A DNA stretch of 64,000 nt, from NCBI RefSeq assembly GCF_037392515.1, contig NC_090280.1:75442504-75506503 (forward strand), written 5' to 3'. The notes beneath the pieces are model-generated. The model worked only from the letters and a program-made list of their open reading frames with translations. It was not told the origin of the DNA and made no database searches. The translations under genes and the position numbers were made by a program. Each line of letters begins with the position of its first letter. Position 1 is the stretch's first letter. Of this stretch, positions 1 through 15,000 are shown piece after piece. This DNA comes from Haliotis asinina (Eukaryota; Mollusca; Gastropoda; Lepetellida; Haliotidae).

Positions 1-99
1 GGCAGAGGCTTAGATCTGTCAAACACACCGATGTTGTCCAGACCGAGGAAGCCACCAGTAAAGATGTTGTTGCCACTTGGGTCTTTCCGATTCACCCAC
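1..99 (-). CDS. Exon 11 of YMR196W-like gene, partial at window edge
   Basis: The acceptor is TTCTGTTGTAG at 110-100. The exon opens [13 protein letters not shown] and continues [19 protein letters not shown] up to base 1. The split Trp codon joins exon 10 to give NFTWWVNRKD, as in bacterial relatives. The exon continues outside the window. Confidence 0.9.
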
Positions 100-3000
100 C
101 TACAACAGAAGGATTCACTTACTGAAGGCCACCTCTGACAACGACTAGTTTGTAGTTGAATGGTGAGACTAACCATGTGAAGTTGATGACAAGTTTGTGG
201 CAGAATGGTAACACTCACCATGTGAAGTTAATCACGAGTTAGTGAAAGAACTGCAACACTCAGCGTGAAGTTAATGACGAGTTAGTGAGAGAATGGCAAC
301 ACTCACCATGTGAAGTTAATCACGAGTTAGTGAGAGAATGGCAACACTCACCATGTGAAGTTAATCACGAGTTAGTGAGAGAATGGCAACACTCACCATG
401 TGAAGTTAATCACGAGTTAGTGAGAGAATGGCAACACTCACCATGTGAAGTTAATCACGAGTTAGTGAAAGAATGGCAACACTCACCATGTGAAGTTAAT
501 GACGAGTTAGTGAGAGAATGGCAACACTCACCGTGAAGTTAATGACGAGGTAGTGAGAGAATGGCAACACTCACCATGTGAAGTTAATCACGAGTTAGTG
601 AGAGAATGGCAACACTCACCATGTGAAGTTAATCACGAGTTAGTGAAAGAATGGCAACACTCACCATGTGAAGTTAATGACGAGTTAGTGAGAGAATGGC
701 AACACTCACCGTGAAGTTAATGACGAGTTAGTGAGAGAATGGCAACACTCACCGTGAAGTTAATGACAAGTTAGTGAGAGAATGGCAACACTCACCATGT
801 GAAGTTAATGACGAGTTAGTGAGAGAATGGCAACACTCACCATGTGAAGTTAATGACGAGGTAGTGAGAGAATGGCAACACTCACCATGTGAAGTTAATG
901 ACGAGGTAGTGAGAGAATGGCAACACTCACCATGTGAAGTTAATGACGAGGTAGTGAGAGAATGGCAACACTCACCGTGAAGTTAATGACGAGTTAGTGA
1001 AAGAATGGCAACACTCACCGTGAAGTTAATGACGAGTTAGTGAAAGAATGGCAACACTCACCGTGAAGTTAATGACGAGTTAGTGAGAGAATGGCAACAC
1101 TCACCATGTGAAGTTAATGACAAGTTAGTGAAAGAATGGCAACACTCACCGTGAAGTTAATGACGAGTTAGTGAGAGAATGGTAACACTCACTGTGAAGT
1201 TAATGTCGAGTTAGTGAGAGAATGGCGACACTCACCATGTGAAGTTAATGACGAGTTAGTGAGAGAATGGCGACACTCACCATGTGAAGTTAATCACGAG
1301 TTAGTGAGAGAATGGCAACACTCACCATGTGAAGTTAATGACGAGTTAGTGAGAGAATGGCAACACTCACCATGTGAAGTTAATGACGAGTTAGTGAGAG
1401 AATGGCAACACTCACCATGTGAAGTTAATAATGAGCTACTTTACGAAAGACAACACTCATCACGTGAAGTTAACAATTAGCTTGTGGTAGAATGAAAATG
1501 CTAACCACATAAAGTTAATAACGAGCTTGTTTAAGAATGTCAACACTCACAATGTGATGTCAATGATGAGCTTGTGAGAGAATGGCAACACTTACCATAT
1601 AAAGTCAATGATGAGCTTGCTTAAGAATGGTGACAGTTACCATGTGAAGTCAATGATGAGCTTGTTTAAGAATGGTCACACTCACCATGTAAAGTTAATG
1701 ACAAGCTTGTGGAAGCATCGTGCCAGGAATGTGAGGTCGCGCTGACCCCTGGGCCCTGACTTCTTGTACACCCTAAGCACAGCATACGCATGGACTGGGG
1801 GGTTGACATCATCTAGAGCAAACTCATACGCGGGTATCTGCAAAATATCACAACTGTTACTGTTAATTATCTCTTGTTTCTTGGAAATCACACATGAACA
1901 AGTGATACACTTCCATCTTAAATCTGTGGGCAGGGGTCTTGAGAATAATATAAAACATTTTCATGAAGTGAAAGAGTCTGTAAGGTAACCATTTGATATA
2001 AAAGATAAAAACAACATATTTTGGGTAGTCAAACCAAAGAATTAACCACTTTAATGATTACTACTTACTGCGTGATGACGAGACAACTACATGGTGACGA
2101 GACAACTACATGGCGACGAGACAGCTACGTGATAACGAGACAACTACATGATGATAAGGCTGAAATCTTACCTGGCCATTTGGATGCATGTACCATTCCC
2201 GGAGAAACAGAACCAGCTGTTCCTTGGCAAAGCTGATGTCGATGTTGGCAAAGGCTATCATGTGAAATGCAAGATCCCAGGATGCATACTGCAACATACC
2301 ACATTTGCTAAAACAAACGTTTTCATTATCATGAACACACCATTACTTTGTATCAACATGTCCCTTCATTATGAATTAAAGGAATATACTGAAACATAGG
2401 TGCTGTCATAACTGTAATATATGTGTATGACATGGTCCTTTAAGTCAAGATTGCTTTTGCATGTCGGGGTTCATTCAAGGCTGAGAATGAACCACAGGTA
2501 CAAAGCAACATTACTTTTAACACCATATCCAACTTGGAATAGTTTTTTCAAAATACTCAATAAACTATAGTCCACATAATATGCATGTGCACAGATTGTG
2601 GAATGTTTTCCAGAAGTTTCAAGAGTGTACTGCCATAGGATAATGTGCAGTCAAAATTAAGGAAGTGAGTTTTTATGGATGTCAATTTCTTTATTATGAG
2701 GAACTCAGTGTTTCAGAGTATATGATGAAGGAGTAAGGATACGTTCCGAAATGTTGTGTTCCTCATTATTATGTGCAGCACTTCTAAATGTCTTTCAAAG
2801 ACTTCATTCAAAATTACATACTCAAACTGAAATGTATGTATCATGATGCCTCTCTTAAGCAAAGTTGCTTACCCAATCCTGGAAGTGTTTTAGGGCTGTT
2901 TTCGATATTCAGATTATTGGAGGTTTACATCGTGAAATATTCAACTAGCATTCATCTGACATCATTTTATGCATGAAACAGTACTATATTCACCCAGGGA

Positions 3001-6000
3001 TACTCCCACTTGTCCGGCATGGCGATAATGTCCCTGTTGAAGAGGTGAGTCCACTCATGGTTCCGACCCTGCAGACGTCCTGCTGGGGGTGAAGGACATC
3101 CGTGGTCACCTTTCAGCCATTCCTTCACAATGTAGCAGTAGAACTGTTTGCTGTACAACAAGCCGGCGTATGCCTGTCGTGATATCATCTTCTCAATCGG
3201 GCTCTTGCTGACGATCACCTGCATAGTCCATAACAAAGTAGCAGTGTCCTTTAACACCAGACTGCAATAGTCTGGGGCCCCATTCCTCAAAGTGATTGTA
3301 GCGCTACAACTGACATAAGTCTTTGTTGAAACATTGGAGTTGCAATCATCGTAGCGCTACAACTGACATAAGTCTTTGTTGAAACATGGGAGTTGCAATC
3401 ATTGTAGCGCTACAGTCACTTTGAGGAATGGGACCCAGATTTAGGTGATTATTGCATGAAATAGAGTTTGGAATAGACAAACCAGTGACTGGCATGGAAG
3501 TTGATCAGTAAAGTGAAAGGCAGGACACTTTACTGATGACAAATATTGCAACTAATACTTTTCAAACATCAAAAATAATAACATCAAAGGCACTATGTCA
3601 CAACATAATTCTATCTACAAAAAAATGCATTTCAATCAAAAATACTATCAGCCCTCAGGGAAGCTACCACATGAAAAATGCATGTACTTCGATTACAATA
3701 TAAAATGAAAAAGTTCAAATGAATTAATGCAACATTTCACTAAATCGATTCCCTCTCCCTCGACAGGCCGAACATTATTTCAAGCAACCCCATGGAGTTA
3801 TGTCCCTTGGAGTGTTCCTTACAAATATCCTACACACAACTTGTAATTGAAACCAGTTTGGCAAACACTGTCAACTCTGTGTGACAGTTTCCAATACATA
3901 GAGCAATTATTTACAATCCATTTATGGCAAGTGTTTCCTGTTTGGAAGCAGTTCGCTTTAAAGTTTAAGATAATAGATCCTTCATGGCATCAACAGGAAA
4001 CTAAGGTGAGTGCATATGCCCCAATATCTATGACACAGTCAAAAATATTGTCGAAAATGTGTGACATAGTGCCTGTAAGTGTAAAACCAATAAACCATAG
4101 GTACTGACCCTCATTTGATAGGTCCATATAATGTGAAGTACTTCTTGGTCCTCTGTTCAGTGTCGTCTGCTGATAAGGTTCAAAAGTTCAAAGGTAAGGT
4201 CAACAGCATTAATTTACTTACACTTTCAGTCCTGGGGTCTCAATAATTTGTTGACATTTCATATGTTGTATTTAAGGGGAAAGTACTCACATCATCGTAG
4301 AATGCATCAGCCTCCTTAATCCTGGTGCAGAAGAGTTCGCTGAAACTGTCATGGCTGATTGGGTGAGCTGGAACCTCATCCGGACTGTACAGCCTCATTC
4401 TGAATGTCACTTGTTCACCGGCTTCGACACGAACAGAGTAGTGGGCTGCACACTTTGTTCCTTGCTTTGCTTCATTCACAGCTTGCTTGTCATCTAGAAA
4501 CACCATCACCATTATTCCATTAAACGTAAAAGATGCACAGTTGAAGCAGAAAGGATCAATCTGGCTTTTGATGCTTACCTTAAATACTTCTACCTTGCCG
4601 AATGTTCATACTTATGGTCAGTATTAGACAGGTCTGACTATATATACAGATGGCAAAAGTATTGCAACACCCAAGTTCTATGACAGGACCTATATCTTAT
4701 CCGAGTTTCAATGTCATGAGCATCTTCACTCAAAATTATTTTGTAGCCAAAGTGATGAAAAGATATGTCATCAACACAAAAAGAAACAATAAAGATTCTG
4801 AATGGTATGATTTGATGTTTATAAACATTGGTCCTGTAGTAAAACTGAAATTATGATAACATGATCTGTCAATAAAAAGTATGATCATCCCAAATGGGTA
4901 ACATGATGTATAGTCCCAATTCACAAATACGGTCTCTAGTTTCAGAAACAGAAGACAGTCATTATCTTGTGTAACCTATGCCTACTTGGATGAAGTTTTA
5001 AACCGTCATCCTCACTGATTGTACAATTCGAACCTGTTCCTTTCTTGATGCAATGTTTTCTCCAATTCATCAATATTCTGGCCCAGCATATCTCTCTATG
5101 CACCAGAATGTCCCCAAAATGCTTGATGAGGTTCAAATCAGGACTTCTGGTTGGCCATGGAAGAGTGGAAATGGTTTACTGATGTATTTCTCCATTACTA
5201 GGAGTCCAGGAATATTTTTTTCAACACCGCAAATTAAATGGGTTTATTGGTTGGTTGGTTTATTGTTTAGCTTGGCATAGCAATATTCAAGTTATATGGT
5301 GTTGGTCTGTAAATAATCAAGTCTGGTCCAGACAATCCAGTGATCAGCATCACAAGTCGTTCTATGCAATGGGGATACAATATATGTCAACCAAGTCCGC
5401 TAATCTGCTGACGATTCCTGGTTGTGATTCATCACCCAGTGCTGCACACATGTAAGTGTGTGAGTTTGCCATAAATGTTTCTTCGGGAACACCACAGGGT
5501 CGGCAAGCACTGGTTGTACTGGAGTAAAGGTTCAAATTCCTTACTTGAGTACCTGTAAGATCCAGGCTAAAACTGATCTTCAGCAACCAATGCTTTTTGT
5601 CAAAGGAAACCACTGCTGGAAATATTGCTGAACAACAAACAAGAAAGTCTATTTGGAAATGATTTTGCTTTTAGGCTGGTTGATTGGTTTGTTGTTTAAC
5701 GCTGCACTAAGCAATATTCCAGCTATATGGTGGTGGTCTGTCAATGATCAAGTCTGCAATGGACAATCCAGTGATCAAAAACATGACCACTGATCTACGC
5801 AATTGGGATACCATGAAAGGTGTCAACAAAGTCAGCGAACCTGATGACCCGATCCCGTTACTTGCCTCAACTAGCATGGGTTACAGAAGACCGATTCTAA
5901 CCCAAATCTTCAATGGGTTAATTTCTTATGATAGAAGTGAAATATTCAGATACTAAGCATCTGTTGTGAATGCAATGACCTACTGTGAATGAAGTAGTTG

Positions 6001-9000
6001 TGGAATGCATCCTTGACGTATCTACTGGTGTTTGGAGTTTTGAAGATGCGCTGGCTGTTGGTTTCATTCTCTGTGAAAATAATCTCCGGGATTTCGCCAC
6101 TTGGATCCTTGTCCACCTCAAAGAAGTATGTACCTAAACAAACAGATACAACACTTTCTGGATGAAAATCAAAATTCATGTCATGTCATGTTCATGAAAA
6201 CAAAGTGATCAAACTTAAAATATTACAGTTCCACCGTGTACATATTTCTTACTCCTTCCCTTACTTATTATGAAAGGGCCTTTCATTTCATGTTTTGAAA
6301 GAAAGGAAAGAAAGAAATCAAAGCAAAAACACACATGTTTTCAAAGACATTATTTTTCAAGTTCATATTCGATGAGGTATTTGAAGCACTGAATTCTAAC
6401 ACAAATATTGTTCGATAATTCAGATCTGAGAACAGATATCAGTGTTCTAGTGCCTTGCATAATCAAAGACTTCCTGTGTATATCTGAACATCTGGATAAT
6501 ATTTTTCAAGTGAGGAAAATTTATTCATATTTTTTTCTTATTCTTGATCACATATGACTGATGGATCTGTAAAAAGAGAAATAAAATTACTCTGGCTTAA
6601 AACCGTATCTTAAAGGATGTTAATAGCTTAATCCATTGTTGGAAAAATATGTGTTTGTGGCTATGATACCGTTTACATTTTGCTTCGCCTCAATCAGTAA
6701 TATTCCAGCTATATGTTGATGGTCTGTACATCACTTAGTTTTATCAACAGTGATAAACAGCATACGCATCAATCTACATAACTGTTATACGATGACATGT
6801 ACGGTCAACTAAGTTCGGAAGCCTGACCCACACGATCCCATTTGTCGCCTCTAATGACAAGCATGGGTTCCTGAAGACAAATACTTGACATGCAACCTAT
6901 TAGTATTTAGTAACTTTAATTGATGTCAGTGTAAAGCTTGTTGTGAATACTGAAAGTAAATTTACACATTCTCTCATACATTAATCAAAATGTCATTGTT
7001 TTAAGATGTTATGAACAAGCATGGGTGTGGTCCAGACAGCCCCCATGATCATAATCACTATAAATCTGGGATCAATACGCTGACAATGGACTCATGAATG
7101 AGCTAGTTTGGTTTTACACCGCTTTTAGCAATATTCCAGCACTATCACAGCAGGGGACACCAGAAATGAGATCCATACATTGTACCGATTTCGGGAATTG
7201 AACACTGGCCTTGGCTTGACAAGCGGCTGCTTTAACCACTAGGCTACCCCATTCCTCCCATTGGAACTATGGACACAAAGATTATATGAAGAAAGGATGA
7301 CAATAAAATCTTACTTATCACTTCCTCCCTGCTGGAATCTTGGCCACATTCACTCCACAACAACACAAAAACATCAGTCAAATTTCTACCGAAACACTCT
7401 ACCAATATTTCACACAGGCAAGCTTGGCACTAAGTTATATAGTTTACAATCAAAGTTTCCATAAACAGAACATCTCACCCAGAGTGCCATGTTCACATCG
7501 CACTTTGCCAGGCTCCTCCTGAGACATGCGTGGTTTCTCCTCCAACCAGGACTGATGGTAAAATGAATTCAAGTTCACTGTTACTAGTCATCAATTACAT
7601 TACAAAAATTATTTAATACAGGTTACATGTTCCTGATAGTGGGTGAGTGGGTGAGTTGGTGAGTGAGTGTTATCATCTGTGGAAATGTGTAGTGGTCTTG
7701 GACAGTTATTTCAAAGACACCACAGACATAATTATAATACTTTGTTGCATAACAAAGGAATTCTTTTCACAACAGTGAGACATGCAGCATGGTAAAATCA
7801 TTCAGCAAAGAAACCTGCTCACACATACAACAAGTGTTTCTCACTAACATGGCAATGTCCCCTGCTGCTAAAGAAGAATGAACTATTTGTAACATATTCA
7901 CTGCTTTTTACTATTTGTTAACACACAAGATGCGTGAAATGACTGGTGTCTGGATAATCACCCAATGTAGGCTGTCCACAAAAGTGAGGATATTGGTTGC
8001 AATGTTTTATGGAATACTGCGTTAACATCAGTTCGAAAAGTGGACAAAGTGTTGGGGTCATATTGAAAATATGATCAAGGTAACTCAAATCAACTGGTGT
8101 CTGCTTAATTCCCAAATGTTGGCTGTCAATAAAATTTGGAGACATTGGGTACAACAGTTCATGAGATATATCATTAACAAGGGTTTGAAGAGTGGTCAAA
8201 GAGCCACAGTGACCTTGAAAATAAGGTCAAGGACAAACAAAATTTATTTGTGTTTGCGCATTCACCAAATGTAGGCTGTGACCAGATTTGAAGATATTCG
8301 ATACACTAGTTCATGAGATATCACATTAACAAGAGTTTGAAGAGTGGTCAAAGCGTCAAGGTGACCTTACAAAAATAAGGTCAATGACCTTACAAAAATA
8401 AGGTCAAGGTCAGCAAAATTGACTGGCATCTGCGCATTCCCCAATGTAGGCTGTCACCAAATTTGAAGATATTGGGAACAACAGTTCATGAGATATTGCA
8501 CTAACAAGAAATGGGATGTACGTAAGTACATACAGACACACGGATGTATGAACAGACATACGGACGTTCCTGAATACATAGTCCCCCAGGCCGCATTGTG
8601 GTGGGGGACAAATATACGGGATAAGAAGCATAACCAGCATGTTCTGTAAGAGACTAGTAAACAAATACGTTTAAAACTGTGGCTAGGTCAAATGTTTACT
8701 GCTAACAGGTATAAAAGATGTTTGCGACCTTTTTATGCGAACTTCAGGGACAATGAATCTACATCCAGATGGTGAAAGTGTAAAACATGAATGCAAATCA
8801 AGAGACAGGTCATGTAAAATTTTGTTCGCAGACATAAAAACATGATTCTCACATAAATAACAAAGGGGGTTAAAATTCATGCTGACAATTTTTTAACAGG
8901 TGGTTACAACTGTGTTCCTATTTTCATTCTATCCAACCACACAACACAATGAAGTATTGACTCGTTTTTGGACATTCCTGGAGCAGAAGAGTATTCTTGC

Positions 9001-12000
9001 ACTAACATATGGCTAGGGTGAGTCATTTGGGTCTCATGTCAATTTATGAATACCCCAGGAATATCATGCCAGGGAACACACATCATACCTAGATATGAAA
9101 ATGAAACAGCGACCATTTTAAAAACTAGGATACCCCATAAAAGGCTGGATGAACAACAATGACATGAGCTGACACTTATTCCATCAAATTGAGTGAAATA
9201 GTCTGGCCTCTTATTTTTCATCAAAGATTCACCTCCATTCACACTTTTATTCACAAACTTAACCATCAAAACTGAGGCGCTGTCCCATCAAGAAATATTC
9301 AGATTCTTTCCATATTTTCGATTACATTCCCTTTGACTTCATTTGAGACCGATGAAATGCTCGCTAACACAAAATCTAATAATTGCAACAAAACTAAGTT
9401 TGCACAGTCGCATGAAATCAACAGACCAACAACTTTAATATTTGTCTCATACTTTTGGACATAGGAATCCAAAGTTTTTAACAAACAATCTTCACGTGTT
9501 GTCACTTTTTGATATTTTTTATGAGGGGGAATCACTTGCTGGTAGAACAGCCAGGCAAGCAGCAAGTGTGTGCATCTGGCACACCAAAGTGTTCTACCAG
9601 CAAGTGATCCTCCTTTGAAACAATATAAGAATGAAAGCAAAAGAAAAAGAACTAACATATGGAGATGGGATCTGAGTGAGTGAGTGAGTGAGTGAGTAAG
9701 TGAATGAGTAAGTAAGTTTAGTTTTACGCTGCACTCTGCAATATTTTAGCTATATGGTGGTGGTCTGTAAATAATCCAGTCGGGATCAGATCAACATCAT
9801 GAGCATTGATCTGCACAACTGCCGGAACTGATGACATGTTTGACCACCTGATCCCCTTATGACAAGCAGTCGCCTTTTATGGCAAGCATGGTTTGCTGAA
9901 GGCTTATTGTACCCCGCACCTTCATCGGTCAGATGGGATTTGAACTAGGTGTCCTCTGATCCCAGGTCAGACACCTTGACCATGGAACCAAAGAGAACAC
10001 AAAGAAGTGAAGGCAAGCATATGTGAGATGACTCCATGACTGGATTGCCCTACAAGAAGTGAGTATGGTTTTACACCACTTTCAGCAATATTCCAGCAAT
10101 ATCACAGCAGTTGACACAAGAACTTCACTTTACATGTACCTAAGTGGGGAATCAAACCCAGGTGACAGGACACCTAAACCACTTGGCTGCCCCACCACAC
10201 TAGAAAAAACGAAAGTAATTTTGACTTCGAGGGATGTACCTTTTTAACCAACTCAGGACAATATGTCAAGTTAGAGATATCTGTCCAATACTCAAATTGC
10301 TTACATCACAGTGCTTGCCAAAAGACCAAACATTTCGGAACCAGAGTGTCGGAAGGAAATGGATAACTTCCGATGTGGAGCCCCTGTTGAAGATGGTGAA
10401 TCTGCCTTGGATGTTATTTGGTGAAGCCTTGCAATACTCTGCTAACACGTCCCAGTAGCGATTATTGTCAAACACACCTGTCAAAAGAACCAACATGATT
10501 TTAGGTCACCTTTTCCTCTCTGATATAAAAGAAACAAAACTTAAGGAAATTATGCTCCTGAAACAAAATGTGATCAGGTGATCATTTTCTTACTTGTCCG
10601 TGGACTACTAGATAATTTCCACTCACTGTTTCAAACTGCAAATAAACTTGGATTTCATTTCATATCTGCTCATAATGTAGCTATTGCATTTTGCAATAAT
10701 AATAATTTGGAGCTATTGTTCTTTGAAATTTATCACTCTTTCGATAAATAGTCCAGTAAACATTAACATCAAAACCTGTGTCATAAAATCAGGGAAAGTG
10801 AAAAATTACTCAGGACAAGTTACTTTCTGGAAGTCACTTACCCTGTCGCAAGTGGCTTTAAAAAAAATATTGGACCCCTGCCCACCATTCAAGCCCAGAA
10901 AAGACAATTCAGTGGCTGAGTACAAATGTAGTTAAGGTGTTCAAAACTCTAAAATGAAGATGCACTATGCCTAATGAATCCTTTCTCATCTATTCATTTG
11001 ACTCTCACAACTAGCACAGCTAGCTCTGGACCAATTCTAGCTTGGAATTCCCACCAAGGATGTTTCATTTTTCATATTCAATTCTTTATTGCTGAATCCT
11101 TGTTACAGGTGGGGACAAGGAGCCAGGGAATTCCTTGCCCTGTTTTTAGAAAAAGACATAAGAAAGTATTCAGTTTTTTTTACAAGATACACCTGTCAAA
11201 CAAACATGCATACAAAGAGTATGTACAGTGTAAACATGCAATACCAAACATTCACATGAACATTGACAAAAAGCTGGCCACCATGGATATTAACTTCACA
11301 GAATTACATCCAACCTGTGTCCAGGATTTCATACTCAGGATCTTTGACTGTGCGAGAGGCGTTCTTGTGGACCAGATCCGAGTAAGGATATTCATCCTGC
11401 GGGTACTTGTACAGCATCTTCATGTAGGCATGTGTGGGCAAGTTGTCTAGATAGTAGTATAACTCCTTCACATCTTCTCCATGGTTGCCCTGTGGACAAA
11501 AGAACAACTCTGTGGTACTGTAGTTCACCTTCATTATCATATTATATCATATATCATGTCTGGGGCTGTAAAGATTTGGATCAATTCATTGAAAATCGAA
11601 TCTGACACCTTAGTTTTGCTTTTCGTTAATCATAACCACTACAGTGGAAGCTGTCTAAATCAGCTCTCAGTGGGACTAAAGAATTAACCTTGTTTATACA
11701 ATGTGTTGGATTGTAGAGCTGATTATAAGTGTACAAGCCACACCCGGGCCCTTGATATTTTATGCCAGTGCTGACAACTTGCCAGATCAGACTGATTCCG
11801 GTTTTAACAATTTCCACTGTATTTCGGTTAAATATCTGAGTGCTGTTCTGTGTTTAAACATCATATTTTATTAAAAAAATGTTACATCATTTACATCCCT
11901 GTCAAGTCTTGGAAAAAGTTTTCAGTGCGATATATTTTGTCTAATAAACTCTTGAGAGTTAGATGAAATCTGATGTTTTTACTTGTATGAAGAATTGAAT

Positions 12001-15000
12001 TGAAAATGATCAAACAAGGATCCCATATCGAAAACTGGATTGAATTGAAAGATCTGGGTACATGGTTGAAGCCCTAAACATATCAAATTCAAGCAAACCT
12101 GAATGCACAGTGTTATCGAGATGGAATCATTTCCTAGCATGATAATGCAAACCCACATATGACAAGACTGACTCAGAACTTCCTTGCCAATGCCAACATT
12201 CAGGTTTTACCATGAGCGCTATATTCACCAGACATGAACCCAAATGAATGCTTATGGGATCATGTCAATTGCAATCACAGAAGTTACCCTTTGCCTCCTA
12301 GATTAAAGGCAAACATTTTCATGTCCATCAAAAAATCCTGTGACAGTTGTAACAATATTTTTAATGAAACCTATTCATGTGCCAAGTTTAGTAAAGAAAT
12401 AATAATTAGTTTCTGAGTTCCACAAAAAAGCAGCAACATCAATTTCAGTCGAAGTTAACCTTGTAAGCATGGGATTGTAAAAAAAACCCCAAAACATTCA
12501 GAAATCCAAAACTACCAACAAGGCACCAATTCACGACCAGACCTATTTATGTGTAAAGTTTGGAGAAGAAATTATATACGTTTTTTTAAGTTCTGCTCCA
12601 GAAAAGAGTATCATGACCAATTTTACTTGATGTCAAAGTTGTTGCCATGGTAATGCAAAAGTAAAATATAACTTTGTTGCTGAAAATAAGAACATATTGT
12701 GTGAAAACAATACTCACTGTATTCAGTAAGAAGACAAATTTATCCTTCCATGCCAACAGATGTCTGGTTGAATAAATGGAAAAACAGTGATAACATGAGC
12801 TGACAGTTATTCGGTCCTTACCTGAGAGCTTGTGAGTCCAAACAACCTCTCCTTCAGAATGGGGTCCTTACCATTCCACAGGGCCAGACAAAAGCACATT
12901 CGACACTGTCGATCTGTGATACCCATAAGCCCATCTTCCCCCCAGCGATACACCCGGGACCGAGCATGGTCATGAGGAAAGTATTCCCAGCTGTAGAAAA
13001 ATAAAAAATGTCACAATTTTGTCCTACAAAATCAAATACCTGCAGAAAAATCATAAAACCTTTTCAATGGTTTATCCTACAATACTATAGCTAGTGCCTT
13101 ATGAAAATCATTAAAACTCTGTCACCATGTTGTCCTAAAATATAAAGCAGGCACAGACGAGCAGCAAATCTGTGTAAATTACGCGACTATTAATGTGAAA
13201 CCTGAATTCCTACAAAGTCTATTGCGTACAAGTATGCTGAAGTTTTCTACATACTCAATAAATTTGATCTCACAAGTGTACACAAATATGTCAAATTACA
13301 GATCAAATATGAATAACAAACACCAACATTTAAACTTTATGATATTTTCACAATAATCAACTGAGCTTCAACTGAGGTGGGTACAATTTTTTGTTACGCA
13401 AAGGAAAATTATGATACCCAGTTGAAATAAACGCAAGAGAGTACATAACACAATGACCAAAAAAGTTATCTGTAGCTCTGGGTACCTGTAGAAAATTCTA
13501 AAAAACTGCCAACTTTATGTCCTAAAATATCTCTCTAATGCATAGAGGATTTAATATGGGAAATATCAATCAAGTCTTAGTATTTGATAGTACTTGCCAA
13601 GGTTTTGTTGATATTTCCTATATTCAAAAACATGAGTGATGATTCTGTTTTATCATTTTTACATGTCTGTTTCCCTACTAAGAAATGAATGAACATCAGA
13701 AATCTGACAAAATTTTACAAACATATCCTGTAGAGTGATATGTGTTTTGTTTATGTTTCCAAAGTACCACCCTTTCTACTCGCTTCTGCCAGTTCTTTCA
13801 CTGAAAAAATAGTTTCTTGCATTATCTAAAAAAAACACTGGAACAGAGTTTTGCAGAATAATTGAAATTTCAATATTCGTAGAAACAATGAGATAATCAT
13901 TAAATATTGTTCATTTTTTCCGAAAAAAATCTGAAATCTGAAGAAAATAATACAAATTTGTTACAATTTTTGTTCCCCAAATCCCATACCTTTAAAAAAT
14001 CATAATTAAAAAACTGAAACTTCAGTAATGTGACAACAATTTGTCAGTGTCATTTGAGTGATCCCTTGCTTAATTTCACTGATATTTACAGTAGCATTAG
14101 AATCACACTGCACTCTCAAAGAAAAGTCCCACTTCTGATTATCTAATTTGTATGTCATAGAAAATTTTTTCAAATCAATCTCCTTTTAATAATACACAGC
14201 CTGGAAACATCCTCTATAAAATGTTCATTTCAGACGGAATGCCATCAGCAGTGACAGTGGTTGTATTGAACCCACTCTTAAAACCTCCCATTTTTATATC
14301 TTGCTGGAAATATCTCTTATTTACGTTAAATTTCTGTTAAGTAAATATTTACAACAAGCTGGCAGATATAATGTTTGTTGTTGTTTTTAGTCCTGGTCAC
14401 TTGGGCAAAAATCAAATAATGAGTGAGTGAATTAAAGTTTATAGTCACAGCGGAATTGCACTAATATTGTGACAGCAAAATAGTTATATCCTCATAACAA
14501 ACACACAAATTTTATGCATATAACGAACCAGTTGCAATGTACCTAAATTATTGATCCCTTTTGAGTTTTTAAAACTGTACTTAATCTTATATGATGAATT
14601 ACCATTGGGGTGGGGGGCAGGGCACTACCCCTACTGCCCCTTTTAGAAAATCTTGTGAGTTTTTAACAGGTTATCAGATTACAGTGACAGAGGAATGACT
14701 GGCACAGATCTTACAAATGAACCACTCTGGGGGATGTTTGTGCTGGTAGGCAAAGGATTATATGTACCAAAAACCAAGCGAGGAAAAAGCATGCACTGCC
14801 ATGCTACTAAAAGAACTGACTGAAGATGCATCAAGAGGATGCATGTTATGTCACCGCCAAAGTAATCAAACCATCTGCATCCTTCATGTTTCACACTTTG
14901 TGGTCCTTACGTAAGAGGGACTAAATTCCAAACTTTGCTACAGTCACAGGTTGTCAGTGTTTACAGAAGCAGTTGTGAAATTACAAAATTTCGTCCACCC

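Noticed and set aside
285-1480. Plus-strand open frames of 15-residue repeats ([15 protein letters not shown])
   Set aside because: They exist only because the 45-bp unit is divisible by three. They end wherever a 43-bp unit occurs and lie antisense in intron 10.
145-1685. CRISPR array
   Set aside because: Contiguous 45-bp units without spacers, in a eukaryotic intron.
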